Assembly (NCBI GenBank): GCA_000697055.1
Contig: JNDT01001834.1
Location: 62,001 to 126,000 of the forward strand
Direction: 5' to 3'
Length of the DNA: 64,000 nucleotides
From: Saksenaea vasiformis B4078
Lineage: Eukaryota > Mucoromycota > Mucoromycetes > Mucorales > Saksenaeaceae
In this document: positions 45,935-58,243 of the stretch, in pieces
How the letters are laid out: each line of letters begins with the position of its first letter
Position numbering within the stretch: position 1 is the stretch's first letter
Notes under the pieces: model-generated
What the model saw: only the letters and a program-made list of their open reading frames with translations
The model's database searches: none
What the model was told of the DNA's origin: nothing
Made by a program: the position numbers and the translations under genes

Positions 45935-47948
45935 TGTGTACGATCTGTACTTGTCAAAGGTTGAAATCTTAGCTTTTGATGTCAAGCAAGCAGTCCCGAA
46001 TTCGATCAAGTGCATTTTGGAGTTTGTGGCGCGACGGAGTTTAAACACCATGGATCGGAGAAGTAAAAGGCTTTTCGACCGTCGCAGTAGATTTAGCGGT
46101 TTGAATATCCAACGTCTCCACACAAGTATAAAATATATTATACAGCTAAAAAGTATATTATACCTTATCTGTATAACGTGGGTCAAATATTTGTAGACTG
46201 CAAAAGGCATCTCAAATTTGGCATGGATAGGTGCTAGACTTCTGAAAAGCAGTATAAGAAGTACAGGCAACCAAAGGCTGTATGACTCTACCGGGTGTTA
46301 AAGTAGTTAGCACTATTTGATAGGATATCTTCTTTCTCAAAAGGGCCGAGGTATCTTAACATTCATTTTGCTGTTGGCTTCCAATCCAATGTGTGTGACT
46401 TGGTGACGAATTGATTGTAACAGCGAGAATACGTCGAGACACTTCGATAATTCTTTATTAGTGTTAATGTGAGGTTCTCCGTTCCTGCCCCGCGCACTCC
46501 TACAGAAAGCATGTTGTACATACGATCTCCTTGTTGTCACTGACGGCTATGTAACTCCAGCGATTAAAAGGATAATAAAATTGTTGTAGTACCTAGCAAG
46601 ATGGTCAATTTTTTTTTTTTTTTTTGCAGAGAGTCCAAAAGCTGAGTGAACGCTGCATATTTGCGAGTCGCGTATCATCCCTTTCAAAAAAAAAAGGACT
46701 TTTCCAACTAAAACGAATGTATCTTCCTCGGAAACGTTTGTACTATCACACAGCAGCAATCATTTCAGTCAGCCGTATCCTTTTTTAGAATACCAGGTGT
46801 TACTGGGACATTGCATATCTATTCGTATCTTTCGAATTGGGAGAGCAGTTTCGTATTTACATGATTTCTGAACATCCACCCTGCGTAAGATACGTCGTTG
46901 TGGAGATAGGCTTGTTCTGTGCAAGATATTATCGTCCGGTTAATGCAATAGCGGTGCTCTCGCCTATCTCCGCGAAGACCTCCCATAGTTGACTGGTAGT
47001 GCTGAATGCACCGATGTTTATTTGCGTATCCAGCTATGAGTCTATAGCAACAGTTGTAAAGCTGCTTTACTCGGGCGATACGAGAGTACATGTCACTGGA
47101 CTTTTTTTTTCTTAAAACGGTTCTTTAGACATTGGGAGCGGGGAACTTAATTATTAACTCAGTTCTACCTATGTAATCTCTCGTTTACTCCGTATCTACG
47201 TACTTGTCAACGAGCGGAGCTAAAGCGTCGTGGGCATGTCAATATACAGATTTAAACTGAATCCGGCCTCACCCAAAGGGGCCGAGCCGCAAATTAGGGC
47301 GACATCTGATGGAGAAACTGACGTTATACTTTGTCGACGTGATGCGTCGGAATTCGTAATTTCTCGAACAAAAATACCCAGCGTGTAATTTTGACATTTA
47401 CTCTTGCAAAATATAGGTAGGGCGATTATCCATAGAGTCATCCGTTTTAGTCTTATATTTTAGGTCAAATTTAACGTGTCAGAAGAATATCTTGCAACAT
47501 GCCAGTTGTCCAAACGGAAGAGAGAGCATACCTTGTATTTATTATTTATTTATTAATTTGATTTGTCACATCGTATGTCGGAAGACACATCGATATCAAA
47601 ACATGCATGTGTCCTATTTACTCTCTTTAGAAGACGCTGCTCGTAGAATAAGGACCTGAGCATGGAACTGAACACAGAACGGATCCTTACAACATGGAAA
47701 GATTAGTAATAACTTGCGGCTATCTGCGTTCAAACGTCAGAGTGACGATGCAGGTTTCAGGAAAAGCTATTTAGCCCCTTGTTTGGTCGGGCTAACAAGT
47801 TCAATCCTACTACAGTGGTCCATTTGGTTGCTGTACTGTACTGACCAAAGATGGTATTAAAAAATTTGTGCTCCGAAGAAACAAAAAAGGAGTTGCAATT
47901 AAGCGGGAAACGGTTTTTTTTTTCTTCAGTTCTCCCTTTCTTTCAATA
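45935..47948. other. 2 kb gene-poor region upstream of the ABC transporter
   Basis: Holds the divergent promoters of URM1 (-) and the ABC transporter (+). A poly(T) run sits at 46609-46625. No domain is recognised in any frame. Confidence 0.45.
46609..46625. repeat. Homopolymer T17
   Basis: Uninterrupted run of 17 T in gene-poor DNA. Similar in size to the run at 41309. Confidence 0.8.
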
Positions 47949-50900
47949 ATGACAGTTGTGCTGACGGGAGTGAGGGATACAAGTAGCCCTTTCCCTCCGT
48001 TTTACTCCTCTGGTCCATTTACATGGGCTACACCGTTTTTTGTTGTTCCCACTATTCTGCTTGGGGTGGTCGTAGTCTTCGGTGTCGGTCGGTTTCTCCA
48101 AACGCGTTCAGCTCTTTGGCTCACTGAAGATTGCATGTCGGCCTCTAATGGAAGAAACAAGCGTCTGTCACCTCTCTCTAGGCTGATTGTCGTACTGAAC
48201 GTACTGATTCTCGTTAGCTTCTTGGGCGAAGGCGCCGTCATTTCTGGACGATCGCTTATTGAGGGCACATGGACCTCGACAATGCTTGCTTACTATGTTG
48301 GTATCTCATGGCTTGCATGGGCAGCAAGTCTTGGTTTACTTGCCGACGAAACCCAGAAATTTTCGAAATGGAATTGGTTCCAATATCTGTTCTGGGTTGT
48401 GGCCGCACTAGGTGACACTGTGGTAGCCTGGCTATGGGCTATAGGGATGTATCGTCCTAATCCAGGTACTACAGTTAATGCCTATTTATTTATATGATAC
48501 TGAACACTTTAATGATAGATACAGCATTTGCCATTTATGACCACCTGTTACTTGGCATCTTCATAACGCGTTTCTTGCTGGAGTGGTCAGTTCTCGCATT
48601 CGCTGTTGTACACATGTTCACACGGTCATCCGAGGAGAGCACACCACTTCTCACAACAGACACAACGAATGTCTACGGATCTGTACCACCTACGGAGTCC
48701 TCTGTTGGAACTTCCCGGGAAAAAGAACCAAGCGCCTTCAGCAACTTTTTCGGAAAAATGAGAAAGCTTTTGCCATACATTTGGCCGCGAAATGACCTAA
48801 AGTTGCAAGTCTTTGTTGTGCTCTGTTTCATGTTGATGATCTTTGGTCTGTTTGTCACTGCATGGGTGACAGATCAAATTGGTGTTATTGTAGATAGTAT
48901 TGGTGACGGTAAAGGTTAGTACAGAAAAAGGTTCTGCCACGTCAGGAATCGTGTTCTAACGAGTTGACAAACAGGAAAATTCGCATGGGCCGCAGTCCTT
49001 GTCTACGTAGGGTTACGATTTCTGCAGGGAGGAGTAAGTGTCAATGCAGGAGAGACGTTGCTTTTAATAGTGCCTGTAGTCCGGTCTTGTTCAAACTCTC
49101 CAGAATGGGTTGTGGATCCCAATCGGTCAATACACTACACGTGAGATCTCGGTCAAGATGTTTGCTCATCTTCACAGTCTGTCGCTTGATTTCCACATCA
49201 ACCGTAAAACGGGTGAGGTCCTTCGCGTGATGGATCGGGGCACAAACAGCATCGTTCAATTGCTGTCCCAAATTCTGTTCCAAATTTTCCCAGCAATCGC
49301 CAGCATTCTGGTTGCCGTCTTCTATTTCACAATCAAGTTCTCTCCCACATTTGGTCTCATTGTGTTTGTGACCATGGTGTTCTATCTGTTTGTCACCATC
49401 GCCATGACCGAGTGGCGCACAAAGTTTAGACGTCGCATGATTGACTTGGACAACTTCGCACGCACGAAGGCTGTGGATTCATTGCTCAACTTTGAGACGG
49501 TCAAATACTACGGCTCGGGGGGGTTTGAGATCAATCGTTATAAAAACGCCATTCTGGAGTACCAGGAAGCGGATTTTAAGAGCTCTGTCTCGTTGAATCT
49601 CCTCAATCTTGCACAAAACGCGGTTATGACTGGGGGTCTTCTTGTTGGCTGTCTTTTGGCTGCCTATGAAGCATCCCAGGGTAGAATGTCATCGGGTAAC
49701 TTTGTCACATTCAATATGTACATGATGCAACTTTATGCTCCGGTAAGCTGTACGCCGTTCCCGAAACCTTATTCACTCCGACCTTTTTTCTCAAGCTTCA
49801 TTGGTTTGGAACATATTATCGCATGATTCAAGCAAACTTTATTGATATGGAGAAGATGCTTGCCCTATTTGAGGAACAGCAGTCAGTGAAGGATGCTCCC
49901 GATGCAAAGGACCTGGCTGTGAAAGAGGGCCATATCGTCTTTGGTAATGCGTCCAACGCGCTGAAACGTCCGTGGCTCATTTTTCATCTTCTATTAGATA
50001 ACGTGACATTTGCTTACGATGAGCGTCAGACAGCATTAAGCGGTATTTCGTTTAGTATTGCCAAGGGTGCCACTGTAGCTTTGGTTGGACCATCTGGAGG
50101 AGGGTAAGCAGACTAAATTCATGTACAGAGACGCGTTAACCAAAAAGAAAAACAGAAAATCAACTATTATGCGCCTTCTTTTCCGCTTCTATGACCCACT
50201 ATCTGGTCATATTTACATTGATGGGCAGGATATTCGGCAGGTACGCCAAGCATCTCTCCGTAAAAGTATTGGCGTTGTTCCACAAGACACTGTTCTCTTC
50301 AATGATTCGATCCTGTACAATATTCGCTATGGTGATGTTGATGCCGATGACGAGTCAGTCTTCCGCGCTGCGAAGGCCGCTCAGATCCACGACAAGATTC
50401 TCAGCTTCCCAGATGGTAAGTGAGGAAAGATTAAGTAGGATCCTCATCTCAGTCATCCATAGGTTATGAAACGAAGGTTGGCGAACGTGGTTTACGCTTG
50501 AGTGGTGGAGAGAAGGTGAGAAAAATAAAAACGCGAAGACGTCGGATACTAATGCTACGGTACAGCAACGCGTTGCCATTGCACGAACAATCTTAAAAGA
50601 TCCTCCCATTATTTTGCTTGATGAAGCCACAAGTGCACTTGACACGTAAGTAGTAACGATCATAGGCTCATCATATGCTAATGATTGATTAGGACGACGG
50701 AACGCCATATCCAACAAGCGTTATCTGAAATGACTAAGGATCGTACGACGCTTGTCATTGCCCATCGTCTATCGACAATTGTCAACGCTGACATGATTCT
50801 AGTGTGAGTACCTTTTAAGATATAGAAACAATTGTTCTCATCTATTTGAGTAGTATCAAGGATGGCAAGGTGGTGGAGTCTGGAAGTCATAAGGAATTGA

Positions 50901-51438
50901 TCAATCAAGCTATAGAGAATGGACAGCAAGGTATCAGTGGAAGTTATCTGCTCATCATAATCAGATTTCTGATAAAAGTTGCGTAGGTGTTTATTACGAG
51001 ATGTGGCAGAAACAACTTCGTGACGAAAATGACACACTCAGCGATACAACAAATGAGGTGGACGCCCCAGAGTTTGATAAAGCAAAGGTGGATAAAGATA
51101 TAGAGCCTGTTAAAGAAGCCATTCCTTACTCAGAGGAGGCAACTCGGGAGGCAACCAACAGAAAGTCACCGGTCCCTAAAATTGACACTGACATCGCCAG
51201 GGAACCTGAAACTATTGTAGCTTCTCCGGTTGAAGTCGAAGAGACGCCAACTCCCGTCAGCAAGGAACCTGAATCTAACGAAGCTGAGCCCAAGGAGCCC
51301 AAATTGAAGGAACCTGAGTCCAAAGAACCTGAACCCGCGGCTGAAGCTGAACCTGTATCAACATCAAAGAAACCTTCACAAAATTCTTCCAAAAACAAAA
51401 AGAAGAAGAGAAAAAGCAGAAACAAAACCTTATTCTAA
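47949..51438 (+). CDS. HMT1: HMT1/ABCB6-type half ABC transporter with TMD0
   Basis: Half-size ABC exporter of the ABCB6/HMT1 group; S. pombe Hmt1 moves phytochelatin/glutathione conjugates into the vacuole. About ten exons. An N-terminal hydrophobic extension (about five helices, e.g. [18 protein letters not shown]) is the extra TMD0 of this group. The core membrane domain includes [20 protein letters not shown] and [14 protein letters not shown]. The nucleotide-binding domain has Walker A GPSGGG split by an intron from KST, Q-loop [10 protein letters not shown], signature [16 protein letters not shown], Walker [12 protein letters not shown] and H-loop VIAHRLST. The C-terminal tail of about 140 residues is an unusual run of Lys-Glu-Pro-type repeats ([10 protein letters not shown]) ending in a basic [12 protein letters not shown] patch. 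An in-frame ATG at 47868 exists. 47949 was preferred because the upstream segment is basic and not family-like. Confidence 0.91.
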
Positions 51439-51521
51439 CTTTATGAACATTCATTTTTCTTTTTCAGAGAGGTTTTCAAGTGTATAGACAAGTTATTGAA
51501 CAATTTTTTCACGTTATTCTA

Positions 51522-51527
51522 AATAAA
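51522..51527 (+). terminator. Poly(A) signal AATAAA after HMT1
   Basis: Canonical hexamer 84 bases after the HMT1 stop. Confidence 0.45.
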
Positions 51528-51550
51528 TTTTGCGTCCATGAAGGAGCAAG

Positions 51551-52875
51551 TTGGCACAATGTTACTATCTCCGTGAGTGTGTTGATTGTCCGGCTGCTAA
51601 TTTTTCTGTTTCTTACCTTCTGCAACGGATCTTGTTAAAGTCGAGGACTGATGCGTTACAGCGTTATCAGCAGATTTGGAGCATGAGTAATCTCCCGAAT
51701 TCACCGACAAGTGAGTTCGTTACGTCGGTGATGCTTCAACCCTCTCTACCTCCCTGGGCACCACTGAGACCTTACGAGCTTTGCTGAAACAAATGTTCTC
51801 CAGTTTGGGCATGTAACGATTCACTGCTGTTAACGTCCATTTCTTGTTCACGAAGTGTAATGGCTAATTTGGTCTCACTGATCAAAGTATAAATAAGACG
51901 TAACCCGGTTCCCAATATCGCTTGTTATTCGTAAAAAGCAAAACAAAACAAACAAACAAGTTCGTTGGTTTGATGGTCCTCTTACATCAAGTTGCATGAT
52001 CCCTTCCCCAGCTTTCGGCAGGAAGCAGGCTCGTCGATTAGCTGTCAGATCTTATCTTTCTGCTATCATAGACCCATTGATTGTTAGTCCGACTGCACTC
52101 AAGCATAACGCAAGCGTTGTAGCAGGTTCAACGGTCTTAATGCTTGCGGTCGAAAAAGACTGTATCCGAAAGCCATTCGTTATCCTTTACTTTACTAAAG
52201 GCTTCCATCCCACATTGCACATACTATACGTTGAAATTCTTAATATGAAAGTGCTGCGTTATATGTAAATGTTGGATTTTCTGATGCCAGATGCTGGTCT
52301 TACTCTATAATCCAATTTCTTTTATTGCTGGAACTGCGAGAGTCACTGATGCTAATGGTACCATTTTGGAGCATCCCCTGTTCTTGTCTTCTGCTTGTAC
52401 GATAGTAGTTACCTCGTATACTGCACCGTACATCGTGCAAAAATATGGATGATGCTTAATGACATGACTCGGTCTCTTGCAAAGCTACGGTTTGATAAAC
52501 GAATAGCACCACCGCCGCCGAGACAACTTGGATTAAAGGTCATGGCAGCCTCAACGAGAGACACGAATAACCATGTATGCGGTGGATGACATTCTTAATC
52601 AGTTTAGTATATCGGTAATGAGAGCAGAGTCAAAAAAGGAAATTGTCTATACTTTTGACACCCATCACGTCCCGCTATATGTAGCGCTTTTTGTGTCAGA
52701 AAATGGAACCACTGCCTGGCATGGAAGAATATGGCTGGGAAATGTTAATATGTATTATCACAAAGCGAGAACAAAGTTCATTGGAGCTGACACAGAGGAT
52801 TTCGATGGCTGTCAGTGTCCGAAGGCAGTCCTCTTTGAGGATAGGCACTCTTTTTCAGCACACGGAAAAACCGAT
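51551..52875 (+). other. Unidentified block of coding-like fragments
   Basis: Several consecutive plus-strand stretches read like protein but lie in different frames: 51551-51787 (LPPWAPLRPYEL near its end), 51996-52268, 52291-52455 (FIAGTARVTDANGTILEHPL), 52395-52589 and 52573-52875 (TTAWHGRIWLGNVNMYYHKA, ADTEDFDGCQCPKAVLFED). The last runs in frame, without a stop, into the WDR83-like gene. I recognise no family. It could be a multi-exon gene, a decayed gene or a transposon remnant. Confidence 0.4.
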
Positions 52876-54117
52876 ATGGCGCCCTATCCCACCGAATGTC
52901 AGCAGATCCTCAAAGGACACACTGGCCCGGTGAACGACGTATGTTACAATAAATCGGGACAGTACTGTCTGTCGGCAGGACGTGATCGCACTGTGCGACT
53001 ATGGAATCCCTCTACCGGTCTCCATTTACATACCTATACTGGTCATGGGCGTGAAGTGCTTGGTGTGGCAGTGTTCGTGACAAAGAAAAATCAAACAACG
53101 ATTGACTGATTCACTTCCCTGCTTCAATAGTGCTTCTGACAATGCAAAGATTGCGAGTTGTGGCGTCGATCGTGCGGTGATGCTTTGGGATGTAGGCTCG
53201 GGAGAAATTCTACGGCGATATACGGCTCATTGGGAGGTAAGACAAAGCGATAGCGCATATAGCTTTTACTGACCGATTGTTTTATTAGCGTGTTAATACA
53301 GTGGACTTCAACGATGAAGCAACAGTTCTTGCTAGTGGTATGGGTAGACTTCTTTGGTTCTAGTAGTTGATGTATGCATGAAAGGGTCATTTGATGCAAC
53401 CATCCGGATATGGGACTGCAGGTAATCACTGCTCATTACAATGAAGCACACTGTATTCATGGTTCTTAAAGGTCCTCGAACTTTCAACCTATACAAGTGA
53501 TTGAAGACTGCACAGATAGTGTCATGTCCGTCCAAATCAAAGGGGCTGAAATTGTTGCAGGGTAATACGAGTTGTGCCATAGTCTTCTTGCTGAATATTT
53601 TCCACCCTAGTTCTGCAGATGGTAAACTACGAACATTTGATTTGCGTATGGGTCAAATGGTAGAAGATTATATTGGACGTAAGCAAATGGACGTTAAAAT
53701 CACTTATCGCTAAGACATGTCTTTTCAGCGGCTATTACCTCAGCAAGGATATCCAAGGATGGTAACTGCATCTTAGTAAGCACTTTGGACAACACTATCC
53801 GATTGATGGACAAAGCAAACGGAACTCTTTTAAACGAGTAAGATTCTCCGTCAATCCATGCATTTTTTCTAAAGATAGGCAGGTTTAAAGGGCATAAACA
53901 TACGGAGTACAAGCTTGAATCTGTATTGACAAATACGGATGCTCATGTTGTGAGCGGATCGGAAGATGGTAATCTGTATATTTGGGATGTACTGGAAGGC
54001 ACAGCGGTTGCAACGCTAAAGTCACACGATGGCGTGGTGTCTTCTGTGGATTATCATCCGTCAGATGTTGCGATGCTTTCTGCAGGTGGAGACGGGTGTA
54101 TCCGCATATGGAGTTAA
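52876..54117 (+). CDS. WDR83: WD40 protein WDR83/MORG1
   Basis: Seven-bladed WD40 scaffold. In animals WDR83/MORG1 organises ERK-pathway components and is also found in spliceosomes. Seven or so exons. Blades in order: ILKGHTGPVNDVCYNKSGQY with LSAGRDRTVRLWNP; SASDNAKIASCGVDRAVMLW; RVNTVDFNDEATVLASGSFD with ATIRIWDCR; SVMSVQIKGAEIVAGSADGK with LRTFDLRMGQMVEDYIG; AAITSARISKDGNCILVSTL with DNTIRLMDKANGTLL; GHKHTEYKLESVLTNTDAHV with VSGSEDGNLYIWDVLEGTA; and a last blade ending GGDGCIRIWS. The LRMGQ and HKNxxYK-like blocks are specific for MORG1. The start MAPYPTECQQIL was chosen because orthologues begin about 10-20 residues before the first LKGHTGPV. The reading frame stays open for another 300 bases upstream. 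Confidence 0.92.
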
Positions 54118-54524
54118 GGAAAACTTTGACAGGAGCACGTGGCAGATAACGACGTTAGGGTGAAGGAAAAAGGCAGAGAGAGTCGTGGCGTTTAGCGTTT
54201 CTGCTCGATTAAACAGTGTTAAACATAAAGTAGGTTATGTGGCTGTTAGACAGCGTTGTGTTACAGAAAAGAGACGATCATCTGAAGCGTTACGTGGAGA
54301 ATAAAAATTGTAAGGTTATGTGGTACGCGGGTCTAATGTGGCGGCGTATATTCATGTTTCGACATCATTCGAAACACGAAGTTCAGGGGGATACAACCGG
54401 TTACCTTGAGTGTTCCAAATATCAAAACACTTACTTTAAATGTGATATAAACCGCTCAGCCTCGAAGCTCTTTTTTTTTCTATTATTCTTTATTTTGCTT
54501 CTTTCTCTTTCTTTACGCATTACT
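54118..54524. other. Promoter and leader of the CCCH gene
   Basis: About 400 bases with a strong pyrimidine run (TTTTTTTTTCTATTATTC and TTTCTCTTTCTTTACG) directly before the start codon. The reading frame of the CCCH gene is open upstream to 54237, but this part would encode an unlikely Leu/Phe run and is treated as leader. Confidence 0.45.
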
Positions 54525-55208
54525 ATGCAGCAGCCCTATCATTTCTTTCCAAAGTCGAATGATGAATCCTGGCAATGTTATCCTGCAGTGTTCCTCTCTA
54601 CAGGCCGTTCACACGTTATTCCAACGCTGTTTGAAAATCTCCAAAAGCCAATGTTGAACCATACGGCTGGAGAACAAGAAAACTATTATAAAAATAAGGC
54701 AAAACAGATCACACTTTACAAAACAGAGTATTGTCGAAACTGGGCCGAATTAGGTCACTGCAGGTAAAGAGAGATAGATCAAAAAGAAGCAGTGTACTTA
54801 GAATGGCGTAGATACGGCAAGAAATGCCGCTATGCGCATGGCGATAGCGAATTACGCGCTGTCCCTAGACATAATCGATACAAGACTCAGATCTGTCGGG
54901 CGTACCATCTTCAGGGTGCTTGTCCCTACGGTATTCGATGTACGTTTATCCATGATACAGATACGCAGCCCGCGAAAACAACCTCTAGTCCGGTGCCGTA
55001 TCACACCAAGAACCTTGATCCGTTTGGCGTTTGGAATTCCAAACTTGGTTTAGCCACAAATTACACAAGCTTTCGAAATCGACGTTACAGCCTGGGTAGC
55101 AATAGCAGTTGTTGTAGTGGAAGTAGTGTCAGCAGTTACAACACAGACGATTCACTGGGAATGGTGACCGATCCGGTCGGTTCTACTTACTCCACCATGT
55201 GGCCATGA
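54525..55208 (+). CDS. Tandem CCCH zinc-finger protein (tristetraprolin/Cth1/Zfs1 type)
   Basis: RNA-binding protein expected to bind AU-rich 3' UTR elements and promote mRNA decay. Two exons (54525-54763 and 54812-55208) give 211 residues. The fingers are YKTEYCRNWAELGHCRYG with KKCRYAHG (C-x8-C-x5-C-x3-H), the intron falling inside the first finger, and YKTQICRAYHLQGACPYGIR with CTFIHD. The leading YKTE/YKTQ motif before each finger, which contacts the RNA, is present, and the spacing between fingers is near the 18 residues usual in the family. The C-terminus is Ser-rich (SLGSNSSCCSGSSVSSYN), as in Zfs1, and may be phosphorylated. Smaller than yeast Cth1/Tis11. The leader is pyrimidine-rich. 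Confidence 0.92.
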
Positions 55209-57293
55209 AACTCTTTTGTTCCCGCGTCTCACGTTTTCCTTATTTAGCTTATATTTATTGAAGTTGGCGTTTTTCCTGTTCTTACTTCCTTGTTGCCGCG
55301 AAGAAAATGGACGAAAACGGCTATATATTGTTGTAAATTCTAGGCAATCAAAGAAAATAAAAGCAAACCTTAATGTATACAGCACCAAGCGCTTCTTTTT
55401 TTTTCTTCCTTGTCCATATTTGAGATGTTGCTGCTGATGTCGTCACAATGCATGTTCAACTTTGTATTCACTTAAAAAGCGCCTACAATGTACGTGACAA
55501 GTTTCACGCATAAAGGCTTTCATTGTTCCATCTTCAACCAATCATACCACTTTTTTTCCATGCAAGTGACCCGCCCTTGGAATCGTACATGTTGTTTATA
55601 TCTGCTGGATTGTGTAGCCTATAGTGAAGAAAATAACGGGCATATCATTCCTTTTTTTAAAAAAAAACCAAAAACAGGCACCTCAATCTTTCAATTTCGA
55701 AAAGCTCAATAGTTTATCTAAATTAGGCTGAAAAGTAGCACGCGTAGAAAGACTAAGTCATATGAAGCACGTATAGTTTGAAATTGAAACGTCTAGAGAC
55801 ACCATTATCCGCCAATACAAGCTAGTGTAACTTGATTTGTTACATTCTCAAACGAGATTTCTGCAAGGAAAATCTTACCCGCCGAAAATAGAAGCGCCTT
55901 AGCTACAGCCCGAAAGAAAAAGGCCATGAAGAGAACAACTCGAGTATCAGGCAAATCTCCAGCTCGCCCTCTCCAATGCTATTGGTCTATTCGATCATCC
56001 TGTGTGAACAAGGTTCAAGGGATCCATAACAATGCGACGGATATGACTCAAAATAAGCTTTTTGTTTTTGACACAACATGCCGTATGGTTATATAATGTT
56101 ATCGAATGACTAAACAGTATCTGCCTTGTTGCAGCTCCAAAACAGATACCAATAATAGCTCGCAGCATTGGTATACTTGAAACTCTACTTGCTCTACGGA
56201 CTGCAAAAATTCTACGGACACAAAATTAATCATCAAAATACCCGTTTGACTGTAGTCCATATCTGGGCACCTAGGTGGGTATCTGCTTGTGGTCCAATGA
56301 TGTGACTTGCTCTGTGTGCCTGAAGCTTGCGGTTTGATTGCGTAGGTTATCCGACATCTATAGGATGTGAAGAGTATAAAAGAAAGAAAATCGAATGGAG
56401 CCCCGCAAAAAGGACATATCGAAGGACCAAGAAAAGGATCTCGATATTACTGTGTATGCTGCGATGGGAAAATGAATTCGGATTGTTGCTCATCTTGACG
56501 TAACTGGTAAATTGATTGGCTGAGAAGTAATACAAACTTTTTGCAAAGTGCTGTTGCGCTTCACAATACAGTTTAAGCACCTGGTTACATGCATCGTATA
56601 AAATCCACTAAGATACGGGACTTCTAGTCACTGCCCACAACGATACCTTTGGGTACATAATACCATTCAATATAAATAAATTAGAGAGCTTTTGCAACGA
56701 AACATGTGCTCGTAGGAATTGTTTCTGGAAATAGAGAATAAGAATCTGCTAGCAACTATATATGCAGTGTCCTTGCACCTAAACGGCAACATACCCTTCA
56801 CTTATTATCGCGGTTACGTTCTTTTCCGGTTTCTTCTTTGATTCTCTTATTTTCTCTTCTGTCCTTGGTCTTCTTTTTTTTATTTTATTTTTTTACATTC
56901 CATGCAAATTTTGAGCAGTGCGGAAAGAGATATGCGGATACGAATCATTCCACCGTGAAAATTTCGCAAAGTCTCAAAGCCGTTGCTCGGTCACATGGTC
57001 AGATATAGTGCAAAATCTCTGTTTACCACCGAGGGAGGGTTACCCTATGTAAAGACCGGACCCAAGGTAAACGCCTGATTGCGGTTGAGAGGAAGTGGTG
57101 ACTTTTCATGCTTTTTATACTTCCTTCCCCGGGGGTTTGTTTGACTTAATCGCGTAATCTCAATAGTGTGTCTATACAGAGGGAAATTGGTGAACCCTGG
57201 TGAACAATCGTTGTGCGTTAATTTCAATCTCCGATCACATATTTTCATTGTTTTGTTTCCCTATTTCGTAGGCCTTGTCCTTTCATTACAACC
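55209..57293. other. 2.1 kb gene-poor region
   Basis: Only short frames with no motif. A T-rich stretch around 56870-56895 and the TTTC tracts after it may belong to the promoter of the next gene. Confidence 0.45.
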
Positions 57294-57590
57294 ATGCACC
57301 AGTCCCGATTATACACCACAGTGGCAGCACCTGCTGCAAAGTACTTCAAAATCACTCTGAAACGATCTACGATTGGCTTGTCACAAGATTATCGCGCAGC
57401 TGCAAAGACTCTCGGTTTGCATCGCCTGCATCAAACCACCTACCAACCCGTCAGTCCCAGCGCTGCTGGTCTCATTCTCAAGCTTAAAGAACTGGTGAAG
57501 GTCGAAAACGTTGAACGTATCCCTACGAAGCAAGAATTGAACCTGGAGAAACCTGCACGAGGTTTCAAGGTCGTTGGCAGCATGCTGTAA
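57294..57590 (+). CDS. MRPL33: Mitochondrial large-subunit ribosomal protein uL30m
   Basis: Component of the mitoribosome large subunit (yeast Mrpl33, human MRPL30). Single exon of 98 residues. The N-terminus MHQSRLYTTVAAPAAK looks like a short mitochondrial presequence. The body YFKITLKRSTIGLSQDYRAA has the uL30 start (K-I-T-L-x-R-S-x-I-G), followed by TLGLHRLHQTTYQPVSPSAA and GLILKLKELVKVENV. All are typical of bacterial L30 and its mitochondrial homologues. The start is the first ATG in frame. An AATAAA hexamer follows the stop by 13 bases. Confidence 0.93.
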   Translation: MHQSRLYTTVAAPAAKYFKITLKRSTIGLSQDYRAAAKTLGLHRLHQTTYQPVSPSAAGLILKLKELVKVENVERIPTKQELNLEKPARGFKVVGSML

Positions 57591-57603
57591 ATGTCGTTTG
57601 TAG

Positions 57604-57609
57604 AATAAA
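57604..57609 (+). terminator. Poly(A) signal AATAAA after uL30m
   Basis: Hexamer 13 bases past the stop codon, unusually close but plausible for a compact fungal gene. Confidence 0.45.
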
Positions 57610-57729
57610 TGAAAAAAGCACATAGCAAAATAGATGAAGTAGCCTTGGCAATCCTTCCAAGTAACAAATGATCATACATGATACAGTTACAGTCATACAA
57701 GGTCTGACTTTTGTGGTTTGATTAGATCC

Positions 57730-58243
57730 TTGCGCATAGAGATGGGACTTACTGGCACTACATCGGGCACATGATGATGGGGTTGATTATGCTGTCCTTT
57801 ATCGACGGATCCATTCCTTGTGATAATGTATGTTTCCTAAAGACTATCTCATGGCAACTTTTGTTTTGCCCACGCTCTCTGTTCATTGTAACCTATCCAA
57901 AGCGATAGGATGACCGAGTCTATTATCACGATAGATTACCGGTCAGGCATGGTGTTGTATGGGAATATCCGCATCCTGCCCATTTAGAACCAGGATCTTT
58001 CTTGATGATGGTATATTCTTCATTGTCTTCTTTATGCCAGTCCACCGCCCTCCTGTTGTAACATCTATTCGTCATACTCTAGGTTTAAGAATTACTTGGA
58101 TGAACTAGTTTCACACTATGGTATTTCATTGCATAGCTTCTAGTCTTCCGGAGAGCATTTTGATGGCCGTCAAACAGTAGAGGCAGATTCATCGAGGTCA
58201 AGTGGCACTTTTCTCGCAGTAATGGGCATTCAAATGTCGTCAT
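57730..58243 (-). pseudogene. Probable decayed remainder of the transposase gene
   Basis: Minus-strand continuation downstream of the intact helix-turn-helix ORF. It is broken by stops in all frames. One open patch reads WHKEDNEEYTIIKKDPGSKW, but no DDE catalytic motif can be recognised. Could equally be unrelated sequence. Confidence 0.3.

Noticed and set aside
47868..47948. Upstream in-frame start of the ABC transporter
   Set aside because: The added residues are basic with a poly-Phe run and do not resemble the TMD0 start of this family.
54237..54524. In-frame N-terminal extension of the CCCH protein
   Set aside because: It would include a long Phe/Leu run coded by a pyrimidine tract that looks like promoter or leader sequence.
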